In this document: positions 1 to 10,762 of the stretch, one piece after another
How the letters are laid out: each line of letters starts with the position of its first letter
Position numbering within the stretch: the stretch's first letter is position 1
NCBI GenBank assembly: GCA_002105175.1
Contig: MCGE01000007.1
Location: 1,798,001 to 1,862,000, forward strand
Reading direction: 5' to 3'
Length of the DNA: 64,000 nucleotides
Source: Absidia repens
Taxonomy: Eukaryota > Mucoromycota > Mucoromycetes > Mucorales > Cunninghamellaceae
Notes under the pieces: generated by a model
Told to the model about the DNA's origin: nothing
Seen by the model: only the letters and a program-made list of their open reading frames with translations
Databases searched by the model: none
Translations under genes and position numbers: made by a program

Positions 1-497
1 GTGCAACCTGTCTAGTTGGTAAAAAAAAAAAAAATACTCTTTCTAATAGTAAAGCAATACCATGTTATTCAATAAATTCATAATACACTAGCACCATCAA
101 TAGGCGCAATTCCAATTGTCGTAACGGTGGTTACAGGCTTTGATTTGAAAAATGGAAAATCAATCAGTTCTTTGTTCTTTTTATTCTATTTTATTTTGCA
201 ATAATCATATCTTCGGGAGAAGAAGTGGGGGGATCAGTCAGGGAAGAGTGTCAATGTAGAAAAAGTAGAGCGGTATTTCATTTAACATGATTATGTAATA
301 GCAACATCCAATGAAATGACGTTATTGGAGAACCCTGGGCTTAAGTAATCCGCTTATGATATTTTTTTTTTTCAAAAAAAATAATCATATATAAGGTCCC
401 TTTTTTTTCTTTCTTTCCTTTTTATTCTCTCTCCTCTCTATTACCTTTTATTAAAACAAAACATCCACATTTTTAACTACTATTAACTTCACACGCT
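1..497. other. Intergenic, upstream region of the NagA-like gene
   Basis: No coding region is supported here. An AATAAA-type signal near 69-75 could end a gene lying outside the window. The last 130 bases before the 498 start codon are a long pyrimidine-rich stretch (about 393-450), the usual look of promoters in this window. No TATA box stands out. Confidence 0.5.
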
Positions 498-2099
498 ATG
501 TCTGATAAAATTTACAAAATCATCAATGCTCGACTATTAATCGATCATCAAATTGTGGAAAACGAATACCTCTGGTTCCAACATGGCAAGATCATCCATC
601 CTCAGACTATCTTTTTTGATGAACGCCGAGACGCAGATGAAATCATTGATGCCCAGGGCTTGTTGGTGGCACCGGGATTTATCGATACTCAAATCAATGG
701 TGGTTATGGAATTGATTTTGCTGATTATGAAGCACCCGTGGAAAAGATTCAGCAAGACATCGACACTGTGGCGAAAGGGTTACTTCAATATGGCTGTACT
801 GCTTTCTGTCCTACCGTCGTCAGTTCAGAACCCGCTGTCTATGAAAAAGTAAAACAAAAAAAAAACTCAGGAGTAATTTTTTTAGTATTGACTTTTTTTT
901 CTGTTTGGCGTAGGTTTTACCGCTACTCAATCATCGCAAAGGGTCGGCAGAAGGTGGCTCTGAAATTCTTGGTGCACATATCGAAGGACCATTCATCTCT
1001 ACAGAAAAGAAGGGTGCTCACAAACAACAAGTATTCCGGAATGCGAAGAATGGCATTGCTGATTTTGACTTGGCCTATGGCTCTGAACTGAAGAAAGGGA
1101 ATAAGGCGGTTAGCATCATCACCATGGCACCCGAAATCGAAGGTGTTACTGATGCCATTCCGGATCTGGTCGCACGAGGTATCACTGTGGCTATGGGTCA
1201 TACGGACTGTCGAATTGCTGAAGCTGAACTTGCTGTGACTAAAGGTGCTACTAGTATTACTCATCTCTTCAACGCTATGCAAGCCGTAAGTGTATTCCTT
1301 CTTTTTTTTGGCCCCCCCCAACGCTATTTTAACATGATAATGACCCTCTTTTTTGAAAAATAATAATAATATATAGTTCCACCATCGTGACCCTGGATTA
1401 GTGGGTGTGCTTGGTGCAGCTGATTTGCCACTTCCAGAAACAGCTCAACGACATCCCGAACCTTCTTCTACTTCTCCCTGTCGACATAAGCCCGATCCTC
1501 GTCCTTTCTATGGTATTATTTGTGACGGTGTCCATGTTCATCCCAATTCTATTCGTATTGCCTATTATTCCCATCCTCGTGGTGCCGTTCTTGTAACAGT
1601 AAGTCTCTATTTGTTTTATATGATGATAGATGGATGCTAGTATTCACACTGGTTTATTTTTTTTTCTACTTCTAGGACGCTTTGTCCGCTATGGGCTTAC
1701 CAAAAGGGACATACACGCTGGGTGGACGTGACGTAGAAGTTGATGCCAGTGGAGCTTGCTACATCAAAGGAACTCGAACGTTGGCAGGAAGGTAAGAACA
1801 ATGTTTTTATTATTTTCTTCTGGCAATGGACAGCTCAATTCTTTTTCGTTTTTGGTATATTTAGTACTGTGACCATAGATGAATGTGTTCGTAATTTCCA
1901 ACGATTCACCAACTGTACTATTGTTGAAGCTCTGGAAGCCGCCACTCTTCATCCTGCTCGACTTCTTGGTATTGATGACCGAAAGGGAACTCTTAATGCC
2001 GGCGCTGATGCTGATTTTGTATTTTTGGATGATTCTACCGGTGAAGTGTTTGTCAAACATGTCTGGGTGGCCGGTGTCAAGGTAGAATTGAAGAAATAG
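498..2099 (+). CDS. N-acetylglucosamine-6-phosphate deacetylase
   Basis: Hydrolyses GlcNAc-6-phosphate to glucosamine-6-phosphate and acetate in the cytosol, a step in recycling chitin-derived amino sugars. Five exons: 498-848, 914-1285, 1377-1598, 1676-1791, 1865-2099. All junctions are GT-AG and in phase, giving 431 aa, close to the usual NagA length. Amidohydrolase landmarks are visible: APGFIDTQINGG near the N-terminus; metal ligands Glu141 (HIEGPF), His213 (GHTD) and His234 (THLFNAM); substrate residues in CDGVHVHP; catalytic Asp316, the first residue after intron 3, in VTDALSAMGLPKG; and a C-terminal beta domain with GTLNAGADADFV. An AATAAA lies at 2309-2314. No neighbouring amino-sugar genes are seen. 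The family call is strong. The symbol is left empty because fungal names vary (NAG2/DAC1/nagA). Confidence 0.95.
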
Positions 2100-2950
2100 A
2101 CATAGTATTTAGCATATATCACACAGACAACCCCCCACTCTCTTAATTCTTAGATTATAGTGATTCCTTTTACTTTATCCTTCATATTTTATCAACTTTT
2201 ATAGTTATGTATTTATTTATTTATTTATTTATCACTGATCTACATTTTCATATAGCAATATCTTCACACTCACACAACCCAATCATCCCCTACACAGACA
2301 CATGTACCAATAAAACATATTTTAATATCCAATCATATACATATATTTATTTTTGAAAAAAAGGGCTTTTATTCAGATGATGAAATCAATACAGGGGGAA
2401 AGTGATGACTACTAGCTAATGCGGATGGAGAAGGGAAATAAAATTGCCTATTCAAAACTGTCAATAAGGGTATGGTATAGGAAAGTTGAAGACAAGGGAT
2501 AGATGGGAATAGTAGAATGGGAAAAAAAAAAGGGGGGGAAGGCAATATCTGACATCCATGCGCCAAGGCAAGTGCCGTGTTCAAAGATCAGTCCCAGTCA
2601 AAAAGCACAGTCGCGGTCCATATACTAGGTATCCCGTCGTTTTGCTGATCTATCATGTTGTACTGATATCGCTATCATGTCAATTTTGTTCCTTCTGCGC
2701 ATTAGTATCATTATTGGAGTAACAAGACTGGGAGACATACCAGAAAAGTTGTTGTAAAATGCTAATCAGCTCTCGATTTGCTACCCAGTTGTCTTAAAAA
2801 GATCAATATATACGTCTACAGAAAAAGAGAAGTAATTCACAGTGAGATGCACTTGACTGACTATTTCTTTAGACACTGCAATTACCTAACATAGTTTTAT
2901 TGGCGGCCACCATTCAAAGTCGTATCCTTGTCATTGCTTGCTTCCTTCGT
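2100..2950. other. Intergenic spacer with polyadenylation signals
   Basis: Holds the 3' UTR of the deacetylase (signal at 2309-2314) and, on the minus strand, two possible polyadenylation signals (TTTATT on the plus strand near 2368 and 2898). The latter lies about 50 bases past the stop of the small minus-strand frame at 2951-3064. Nothing else is recognised. Confidence 0.4.
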
Positions 2951-3064
2951 TTACGGTTCAATCAAGTCGATGGCAAATCCAACGATGACAGCGATAGTCG
3001 ATGATAGTAGTAATACATTCTTCATTTGTTGCAAGCGATTGACTGTGTTGATATTATTCGACAT
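2951..3064 (-). CDS. Candidate small membrane peptide (37 aa)
   Basis: A 38-codon minus-strand frame from an ATG at 3064 to TAA at 2951-2953. It encodes a polar N-terminus (MSNNINTVNRLQQMKN) followed by one hydrophobic segment (VLLLSSTIAVIVGFAIDL) and a short acidic/proline tail, the layout of a single-pass membrane microprotein. An AATAAA lies about 50 bases downstream on the same strand (plus-strand TTTTATT near 2898). The frame stays open a little upstream of the ATG and also encodes hydrophobic residues, and a possible acceptor (GACAG) lies just 5' of the ATG, so there may be a spliced leader exon. No family is recognised. It could be chance. Confidence 0.35.
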   Translation of the reverse strand: MSNNINTVNRLQQMKNVLLLSSTIAVIVGFAIDLIEP

Positions 3065-3321
3065 GTAGGTTTTATCTGTCCAATATCGAGATACATAGAT
3101 GATTGCAAAATAAAAATAAAGGAAACGCAAGGTTAAAAAATAAAATTAGGGGTAAAATATAAATTTAAGAACCCGCAGATGGCCTAAGAAGCGTGTATCG
3201 TAGGTTTGCACCGTCGAAAAATATGAATTAAACAATTAATAAACTATTTTATTTATTTAGTAAATCATTCAAAAGGGGATGGGGAAGCAGTAAGGTAATC
3301 AGATATCATTTATATTCATTT

Positions 3322-4253
3322 TTAAAGACGGTAGTTGAATTTCTTTTGTACGCTGGTGAAAAACCCATCATCACCAATGTAGGATTCCTTGAAAGATGGA
3401 CGATCAAGGACACCTTGTAAGAATTGAGCAAGTCGGGGATTTTCTTTCACAGCCTTGAACTCAAATCCAGCTTCAGAACGAGAAGTGACGGCCCTGATGC
3501 GAGCAATAAAAGGGGCAAGAGCGACATCTGCTAGGGAGAATTGATCACCTAAGAAATAAGGACCGGTTTGCGATTGTTCCAATAAAAGTTCGTTAACCTG
3601 AAAAAGAGATAGAGATTGGATATAAGTAAAAACTATAGAGAAGGGAAGTGATTGATTATCGTACCCTGATCCATACGGGCTCAGCTTCTTTGATATAATC
3701 TTCTAAAGAAAGTTGACCAGTAATATGCTTGAAAAGATTCGTCCAGAGCTTGTTAAAGTATTCAATGAAAAATCTTATTTGAGCTTTTTGAATAGGATCG
3801 CTGGGAAGAAGCCTAGATCAATTGAAAAAAATAATTATCAATGTCATGGTTTGAGGATAGGAGGAGGTCTTTACTTACTTTTTCTCAGGATAAAGATCGT
3901 TGATAAGTTCAATGATCACCAATGATTCAGCCAGAATTGTTCCGTCGACATCCAATGCAGGGACTTTGCCTTCAGGATTGACTTTGGCAGCATACCTACA
4001 GTATCGAAGAAGTGCAAAAAAAAACGTTTGAATCTCCGATCACGCTTGTAATTTAATCATTACGTACCATTCTGGCTTGTTTAACAAATCAACTGTGACT
4101 TCCTCATATGCAACACCTACTTCTTTGAGAGCGATGACGGCTCGTTGAGCATAGGGGCACAGCTTGGCATTATACAAAGTTAATTCTATACACAAAGAAT
4201 TAGCCAATCACATGTCTGGAAAAAGTTTTTTCGCACTTACTATTAGGAGCCAT
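3322..4253 (-). CDS. Glutathione S-transferase, omega-like
   Basis: Predicted cytosolic thiol transferase/GST. Five exons on the minus strand: 4241-4253, 4068-4185, 3879-3995, 3665-3812, 3322-3597, giving 223 aa with every junction in phase. The first coding exon is only 13 nt (MAPN plus one base). The N-terminal thioredoxin-like domain carries LCPYAQRA, whose Cys replaces the Tyr/Ser of classical GSTs and is the hallmark of the omega class. It is followed by NPEGKVPAL and a DGTILAES motif that binds glutathione. The C-terminal helical domain includes GPYFLGDQFSLADV, the conserved N-capping/hydrophobic staple region. A stress-response or dehydroascorbate-type reductase role is inferred from the family. 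Polyadenylation signals lie around 3248-3260. Confidence 0.92.
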
Positions 4254-4640
4254 TGTTTGTATTGTTTAATATAATTGATAAGAGTATGATAGTTTTTAGT
4301 TAAAGAAAAAAAAAAGAAAAAAAAAGGTATGGGAAAGTGAACTCTTTTATATAACGCATAATTTGTACGAATCACACCATTTCCGTAATCTACTCAATCA
4401 TTGAAAGCATTGATTACGACTCATTTTTACTTTATTTGATCATGATGAATAAGCGGCTGACAAAACAACATTTCGTTATTAATACCCCCACCTTCCATGC
4501 ATGAATGTACTTTAAACACCGGATAATTTGAAAATAATACAATACGACTAATATCAATACTAGATTTTAAAATCAAACATTGTGGGTATTTTTTATTTTA
4601 TTTTTATTTTGGCTCCAGAGAAACTTGGATGAAACCACCT

Positions 4641-4672
<32 letters not shown>

Positions 4673-5756
4673 TGTTTCTTCTTTCTTCATTTTTTCTCTT
4701 CGTTCTTCTTTTCTTCCTTTCTTTTTAACATCTATACATTATCTTCCCTATTATTTTGTTTTTATCGTTCGTTCTTCTTCCATTCTTTTTCGTTTGCATC
4801 CTGACATGACCGTTCCTATTCTACTATTTTGATCGACTTTTTGTTTGTTCTCCTTTTTGTTTTCCTCCTAGGTGAATTCAACAGCAACAGCAACGTACGG
4901 AAACACAGGGCGTGGTGCGACTGAGTGACTGTGGTTGAAGGACTGCTTAGGTTAGTGTTAGTTAGTTAGTATATTAGTGAGGCATTCACCTTATTTTTTT
5001 TTTTTTGTCATCAATAAAAAGCAAATTGGCTCTTCTTTAGTTAATTTGATACTACATAGTACTGGTATTGTTTACTGCACTGCTTGCTAATTAATACAAT
5101 ACTGATACTGCTCGTCTTTTTATTTCTATTCACTGTGATGCTGATACTACTCGCCGTTTTACATTCAAACTCAACGTGACACTGATACTACAGTTCCTCG
5201 TCTTCTATTTTAAACAATATGATAATGACACGATATACTCATCTTCTTTCCACTACGATACTGTATAAAAGTATGCACGTGCCAGAAAAAGAGGGTCGAG
5301 TATTTTAAAACTGTCTAGCCAATAAAGATGGTCAAACAGAAATGCTAAAATGCTTTCCTAAAAGAGATATTCTGATTTTCAGGTAGTAATAAATGCAGTA
5401 TCATTTTACTGGAATATGAAGAATGGTTAGCAAGTTTATATTAATACCTTGCCATTGCATTACTGGGAAATGTGTTACTAGGGTCAAACTACCATGTGTT
5501 TATGGTTAGTTTTAGTGTTTCATTTTCTTGCTTGATTCCGGGGTGAAAGGTAAAGTGGCAGCAGCGGCATTATCGGTGATTGAAATATCGACGTTTTTTC
5601 TAGTGTCAAGTGATTTTTGAAGACCACACACACTTATTTTTTTTATCTCTTGTTTTAATTCTTTTATTCTCTCTCCCCTATTACCTTATTTTGATACACC
5701 TCCACCTTTCTTTTTTTTATTTTTGTTTTTTACATTGTGCTTGTGATTAATGAAAA
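4254..5756. other. Divergent intergenic region with degenerate repeats
   Basis: Spacer between the divergently transcribed GST and RING genes. It contains a T20-plus run near 4651-4672, a CAGCAA stretch near 4883, and a series of degenerate units built on GATACT...CTCGTCTT between about 5095 and 5290. Pyrimidine-rich sequence (5637-5735) precedes the RING gene start. Apparent Phe-rich frames at 4580-4832 are poly-T translation and are not genes. Confidence 0.4.
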
Positions 5757-6555
5757 ATGGAAGGTGAAACTTCTACTACTGCAGCAATTGAAAGTGGGAC
5801 GAATCAAACTAGAGCGACACAAACTCAAACACCGCCAACACGACCTAGTACTGCTACTCGTCTTCATTATATGGATCACCGTCGAGGACAGTACGAACCA
5901 ACTGGATATACTTTTTACGGGCATCTTGGCAAAGGATCTCACGTACAAGTAAAGTCATCCTTGGAACAACATTATTGATTGGTATCGCACAAGTAAGATA
6001 AAATAATTGGATTACGTGCGGTATTGAGTGTACTGATATTCTTCTTACGTCGTGATGACGCTTTATAGATTGTTATTACTATTGTGATGCTCATTGTTGG
6101 GAAAAATGAACAGTGTGATAGACCTTTGGACATTTATCTCATAGTGTTTTTGATTCGTCTCAGCTTCTCACTCCCTCTTTTGGTATACCAGCACCTACGA
6201 CCACTTCATTCAGGCGAAGGAAACACAAACTCGACTGCCACCATGGCTGCAGCGACAGTGGCAGCAGCAACAACGAGAACTTCAAGATCAACAGCAACAC
6301 CGGCAGCAGCAGCAGCGGCAGCAGCAGCAGCAGCGACAACTGTCACACCCACATCATCACATTCCAATACCACGTCCTCATCCACTACCCATACACCGTC
6401 CCCCTCGCCATCCCCATTATCAAGCAGTAGCAGTACGTCGACCAGATCCATACCTCAAGCAACAACTCAATCGCACACCGCTGTCGCAAACACGCATACT
6501 CTATCTCGACCTACAATACCCACACGCTGTTTTCTGGACAGGTAAATTGATTGTC

Positions 6556-6607
<52 letters not shown>

Positions 6608-7136
6608 AGTGACATGTCGACTGACTAAACTGACAAATTTTAAATTTTACATAGAATCAAATCATTTTTAGATCTTATTTCCATTCTTTGGTTTGTGGTA
6701 GGCAATTATCTGATCTTCACCGCATCGGATCAGTGCCATCGGGACGCCAGTCATCTCTTTTACACCACTCTGACATGGATTCTATTGGGATATTTCTTAG
6801 TGTTGATTCCGCTTTTACTATGTGCCACAGTAGTGTTTTGTTTGCCATGTTTGTTAGGTAACTAAAAGAAGGACACAGCATGGAAAAAATATATTCATCT
6901 TTTGATATGGTGTTGCATATAGTGGCGATGCGCACAATGAATGTGGATTATGCTACTGGCATGGTGGGCGCCAATAAGAACGAAATTCAATCAATACCAG
7001 TCTACAAGTACAAATCCTCCACTTCCTCGATAGACGAACAACAAGACCTTCATCATGCACAAGAACAACAGTCGACTTCAGCATCACATGTATCTGTCCC
7101 TTTACCAGCATCTGATTCAACAACAGCTGATCCACC

Positions 7137-7168
<32 letters not shown>

Positions 7169-7662
7169 CAACAGCAGCAGCAGCAGAAGCAGCAGCAGCA
7201 GCAAAATCGAAGAAAAAAGGTCTCTTGTCACGGTTGTTTTCCATACCTTCAAGCAACAAAAACTCACTCCATGAAGAAGAACAGGCTGATAGATTTGATG
7301 AGTGGACGATGGAAGACCCTGCGGATGCATCTTGTACCATTTGTTTGTCTGACTACGAAGATGGTGATCTTATCTGTAAATTAAGGTAACATTCTAAACA
7401 AACAACAGTAACAATTGAATGATACTCCTTGAACTTACCCTTTTTTTTTTAGGTGTGATCATCATTTTCATCGAGATTGTGTCCATGAATGGCTTGCGTT
7501 GAATTTTAAATGTAAGTATTACATACATGTATTTATCTGCACCTTTACTCATTAACACGAACTCTTTTTTAAAAAAAAATATATATACCACTATCAGGTC
7601 CATTGTGCCAAAGGGATTTTCGTGCTGAAAAGGCGGAGAACGACGATGACCATTCTCATTGA
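5757..7662 (+). CDS. Multi-pass membrane RING-H2 E3 ubiquitin ligase
   Basis: Predicted membrane-anchored E3 ligase. Six exons: 5757-5948, 6069-6541, 6655-6857, 6923-7385, 7453-7511, 7598-7662, giving 484 aa. Hydrophobic segments lie at about 65-75, 82-103, 225-244 and 257-290, so this is a multi-pass protein. The C-terminal RING-H2 uses C427, C430, C445, H447, H450, C453, C464 and C467 (C-T-I-C ... C-D-H-H-F-H-x2-C ... C-P-L-C), with the Trp of the E2-binding surface (HEW). The layout of TM block, long loop, TM block, then RING matches the large family of transmembrane RING proteins also seen in plants. A low-complexity Ala/Thr/Ser/Pro loop encoded by CAG/ACA-type repeats (about 6225-6440) separates the TM blocks, and a second Pro/Thr/Ala tract precedes the RING (7128-7206). 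Intron 2 contains an uninterrupted T run of about 45. Substrates are unknown. Confidence 0.88.
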
Positions 7663-7789
7663 CTACCAAGTATGTGAACAACCTGCATGGCTTCCTTTTT
7701 TTTTTTTTTTGGTTTAGAATTGATTCTATTTGATTTAGTCATCTAGTTTTTATATATAGCTTGTATATTTATTTTTATTCCTCCTCCCT

Positions 7790-7823
<34 letters not shown>

Positions 7824-8329
7824 GTAATTAAATTGATGTATTGAATAAACTATGTGATGTACTGATATATATTGGAAATGATGTCTTGTGTTTTACTTTA
7901 TATAACATAGTAAATGTTATAAAGCTTATACATTAATAAATCACGTAATGAGACCATATACGTTGTCAATAAAATAAATCAGCGGTGCATATAGCAGGGC
8001 CGCTAGACCATTCCGTTGAATCATCATTTCGAAAGGAAATGAACTCTTCTATCTTCTATCCGTCATGCCGCATGTTTTTTTGTTTTGTTTTTTTGGTACC
8101 GAAGTACTGAGTCTCATATGGAGTAGTTCAACAAGAGCATAAGAAAAATTGTGGTCTCACGGAAAATGCAGATGGGTCTTTATTTTACTTGACAATAAAA
8201 CGTTTCATCGCGTGATATGATAATGAAGGTGAAAAGAAGTAAAATGACGTGGTGAGGAGGGTGCTTTTGGTTTCTAAAAAAAAAAAAAAAAAAAAAAAAA
8301 ACAGGCCTTTGAAGTTGGTCGATTTTGGC
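7663..8329. other. Intergenic, 3' UTR of the RING gene
   Basis: Contains AATAAA signals near 7844 and 7970, a T30-class homopolymer (about 7793-7822) and an A24-class run (8277-8301). No coding or RNA gene is supported. Confidence 0.4.
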
Positions 8330-9430
8330 TAAGGGATCGAGGAATTGCATGCATCCTTCATGGTCATATTTTAAAATCATTCAAGGAGACTCTCCCGTCC
8401 CTATATTTAAATATCCAGTAGTAGTACTGCACAATACTGTAGACGGAAGGTTGAGCACGACAATTGATCGATATTACTTTATAGCTTATCACTTTTTTAC
8501 ACACACATACACAAATAGTTTTACTCATAATATAATAGTTCAGACGATGGTAATAAAAAGGACATGGTTTATTTGAACGCATATGGAGGATACTAAACTA
8601 GATGCACGGAGGGGGGAAGGGGTTCATTCTAACAAGGGATCTAATAGAGGTGCAAGAGTTTGAATGACGGCCACAATAACAGCTTTGATCACTAACTATA
8701 GAATGGGTGGCAAAAGGATATACTTTATTTGAAGGAATATGATAAATGCTAAGCTAAGAGCAAAGGGTTCATTGTACCAGGGGATCTAATGGAGATCGCA
8801 TGAAGGATGGTCAAAACTATTCTAAAGGTCCAAATATAAACCGGGGATCTAATATATTGTACAGTACTGCAAATGGAATGACAAAGACTAAAGATGTATC
8901 TGCTATTGAAACACAACAACTGCCAGCACTAATGAAATGGGGGTGATGGTAGTAGAAAAGGATCTATTGCACAAGCCGTAAGAGCAACTAATTAAGGCAT
9001 TTATCATTGAAGCAAGTAAAAAGATATATACTTTATTCAGATGTATACAAATTTTGACGAACTAACACTAAACCAAGCTAATGAAAGCTTTAAAAAGCCA
9101 ACTAATGGCGGTCCCAGATCTTGAATCCAAAATGAAAGGGTTTCCCCATCCATCTTGTAATCCCTGAGCTGAAACCCCTTCTAAACTAGTCCTCCTACAA
9201 TTCTAGGTCCAAAATAATCCCATACAAATTGATTGGTGAAGAAAAAATGAAGGAAAAAGAAAAAGAGAGGGAAAAGAAAAAAAAAAAAAAAAAGGGGGGC
9301 CCAAACCACAAACATTACACGTGTGCGGGATATGAAATGTTTTCTATGGTTGCTCTTGCAAGTTTTTTTGGTCTGGCCTATCTGTGGCGTAGACATCCGA
9401 TAGCTTTGACGTTCAGCCAAACAATAATAG
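8330..9430 (-). repeat. Dispersed repeat family, copy A
   Basis: Member of a family with at least six copies in the window, all in one orientation. The conserved body runs from TTTATTCAG at 9032 (an AATAAA on the minus strand), through an AACACTAAAC/AGCTAATGAA block, to a highly conserved core at about 9124-9190 with GAAAGGGTTTCCCC and CTTGTAATCCCTGAGCTG. A purine-rich tract follows, then CACGTG at 9318-9323 followed by a GC-rich patch. The left part (8544-9000) has degenerate internal repeats built on GGTAATAAAAAGG, GGATCTAATGGAG and GTACAAGACATGAG, shared with copies C and D. No conserved reading frame exists among copies. Strand is given as minus because the polyadenylation-like signal points that way. 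Confidence 0.75.
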
Positions 9431-10000
9431 TCAATTGATTTAGATATCCACTTACCATTTCATATAGTATTAGCTATAAAACCTCCTTCTCTTTACTTCT
9501 ACCTTGTTTTCTTTCTCTATTATAATATGCCTCAATGGAATAAACTGTTTGATTGCTTCAATATATGCTACAGTCTGATTGTGTGCCATGTATTTATATT
9601 TATGTATTCTTTTTTTTTCCTATGGAAATAGGATGCACTCTATTGTATTATTGCTCTTCCACGGAATGAAAAAAAAAGAAAGCAACAAACACAGTGCGAT
9701 TATTGCGGTCGTTAAGGTTTACCGTATGCAGGTACCAAATGACATTTGATTACAGTGTCCGATGTTAACGCATGGGCATTTACCATACAAAAATACTGGC
9801 TCCTCCCAAGATACATTTTTTTGGTGTGAATCGAAAAAAAGGAATTCGGGTTGGTGTAACCGTCGTATACACGGGTTTTAAATTTAGAAGATATAAAATA
9901 TAATAACAAATGTTCATTTGATTTGCTTCCCTTTGTACCTTTCTCTTATATTAAATCGAATATTGCACATACACACCGCCTAATATATCACAGCAATAGG
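9431..10000. other. Intergenic, promoter of the defensin-like gene
   Basis: No gene is seen. An ACGGG-TTTTAAATTT element at 9871-9887 lies about 115 bases upstream of the 10001 start and resembles GC-box plus TTTAAA elements upstream of several other genes in the window. Confidence 0.35.
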
Positions 10001-10366
10001 ATGAAATACAACTCAATACTGGTGTTATTATCACTGTCTTTGATATCCATCACTAATACTGAAGCAATTGAGCTTCCTTCCACCAACCCATGCACAGTAA
10101 CCCATGAGCTTTCACAGCAACAACCTGGATTTTACGATGATGCTGTCTCAGGACATTCGACAATGGCTTGCCACGAAGCGTGTAATGGGTCCGGTAACGA
10201 TTACGACGGTAACGGCATGTGTGTGCTAGATCGATGTTATTGTACTGATGTTGGGGTTGGTACCTGTGAAGACAACAACCATGAAGGATGCGATGCCATC
10301 TGTCAGAATTTATCATTGGATTGGATTGGTGTTTGCTCTGATGGCGATTGCCATTGCCTTTATTAA
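10001..10366 (+). CDS. Secreted tandem CS-alpha-beta (defensin-like) cysteine-rich peptide
   Basis: Intronless, 121 aa. The ATG at 10001 was chosen because it opens directly into a signal peptide (residues 1 to about 22, hydrophobic core ILVLLSLSLISI). The mature part has exactly 12 cysteines in two six-Cys sets. Set 1 is C31, C57, C61, C74, C79, C81; set 2 is C89, C97, C101, C112, C117, C119. Both fit C-xn-C-x3-C-xn-G-x-C-x4-C-x-C (Gly72 and Gly110 before the fourth Cys), the cysteine-stabilised alpha-beta pattern of defensins. Spacing is C-x25-C-x3-C-x12-C-x4-C-x-C and C-x7-C-x3-C-x10-C-x4-C-x-C. The chain is acidic (many Asp/Glu), unlike typical cationic antimicrobial defensins, so an antimicrobial role is not assured. 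An effector, inhibitor or wall role is possible. A polyadenylation signal lies near 10603. Confidence 0.8.
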   Translation: MKYNSILVLLSLSLISITNTEAIELPSTNPCTVTHELSQQQPGFYDDAVSGHSTMACHEACNGSGNDYDGNGMCVLDRCYCTDVGVGTCEDNNHEGCDAICQNLSLDWIGVCSDGDCHCLY

Positions 10367-10762
10367 AAAAAAAAAAAACCACAACAAGCATAGTCACACT
10401 CGCCTCTATACCCCTCTTCTGCTATTAGTATAATTTTCATCATCACTCCCTAGATCAACTCTTTTTTTTTTTTATTTCTTAGTTTTAATAATAATCACAC
10501 CCCTATCCTTCATAAATTTGATACTATATACCCACTTTAACCATGCTAGCCCTCCCCCCCCCAAAAAAAAAAATCTTTATCTTTGTACCCAGTAATAATA
10601 ACAAAAATAAAAGTGAATCAATTGGTTTTTATTATATTGTAAATGTAATTTGATTGAGGAGAGCAACATTATGATAATGATAAAAATAAATATAGATAGA
10701 TAGATAGATAGATATGGTACAAACTAAGAAAAAAATTAATATAAATCAAGAAAGCGATGTAA
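10367..10762. other. Convergent 3' region with GATA microsatellite
   Basis: Tail-to-tail spacer between the defensin-like gene (+) and the four-TM gene (-). AATAAA occurs near 10603 (+), and TTTTATT near 10626 may serve the minus strand. A GATA microsatellite lies at about 10692-10714. Confidence 0.4.

Noticed and set aside
4580..4832. Phe-rich plus-strand frames
   Set aside because: Translation of a T-rich promoter tract; no coding character.
9181..9438. Overlapping frames within repeat copy A
   Set aside because: None is conserved in copies B, C or D; poly-Lys/poly-Phe stretches come from the purine tract.
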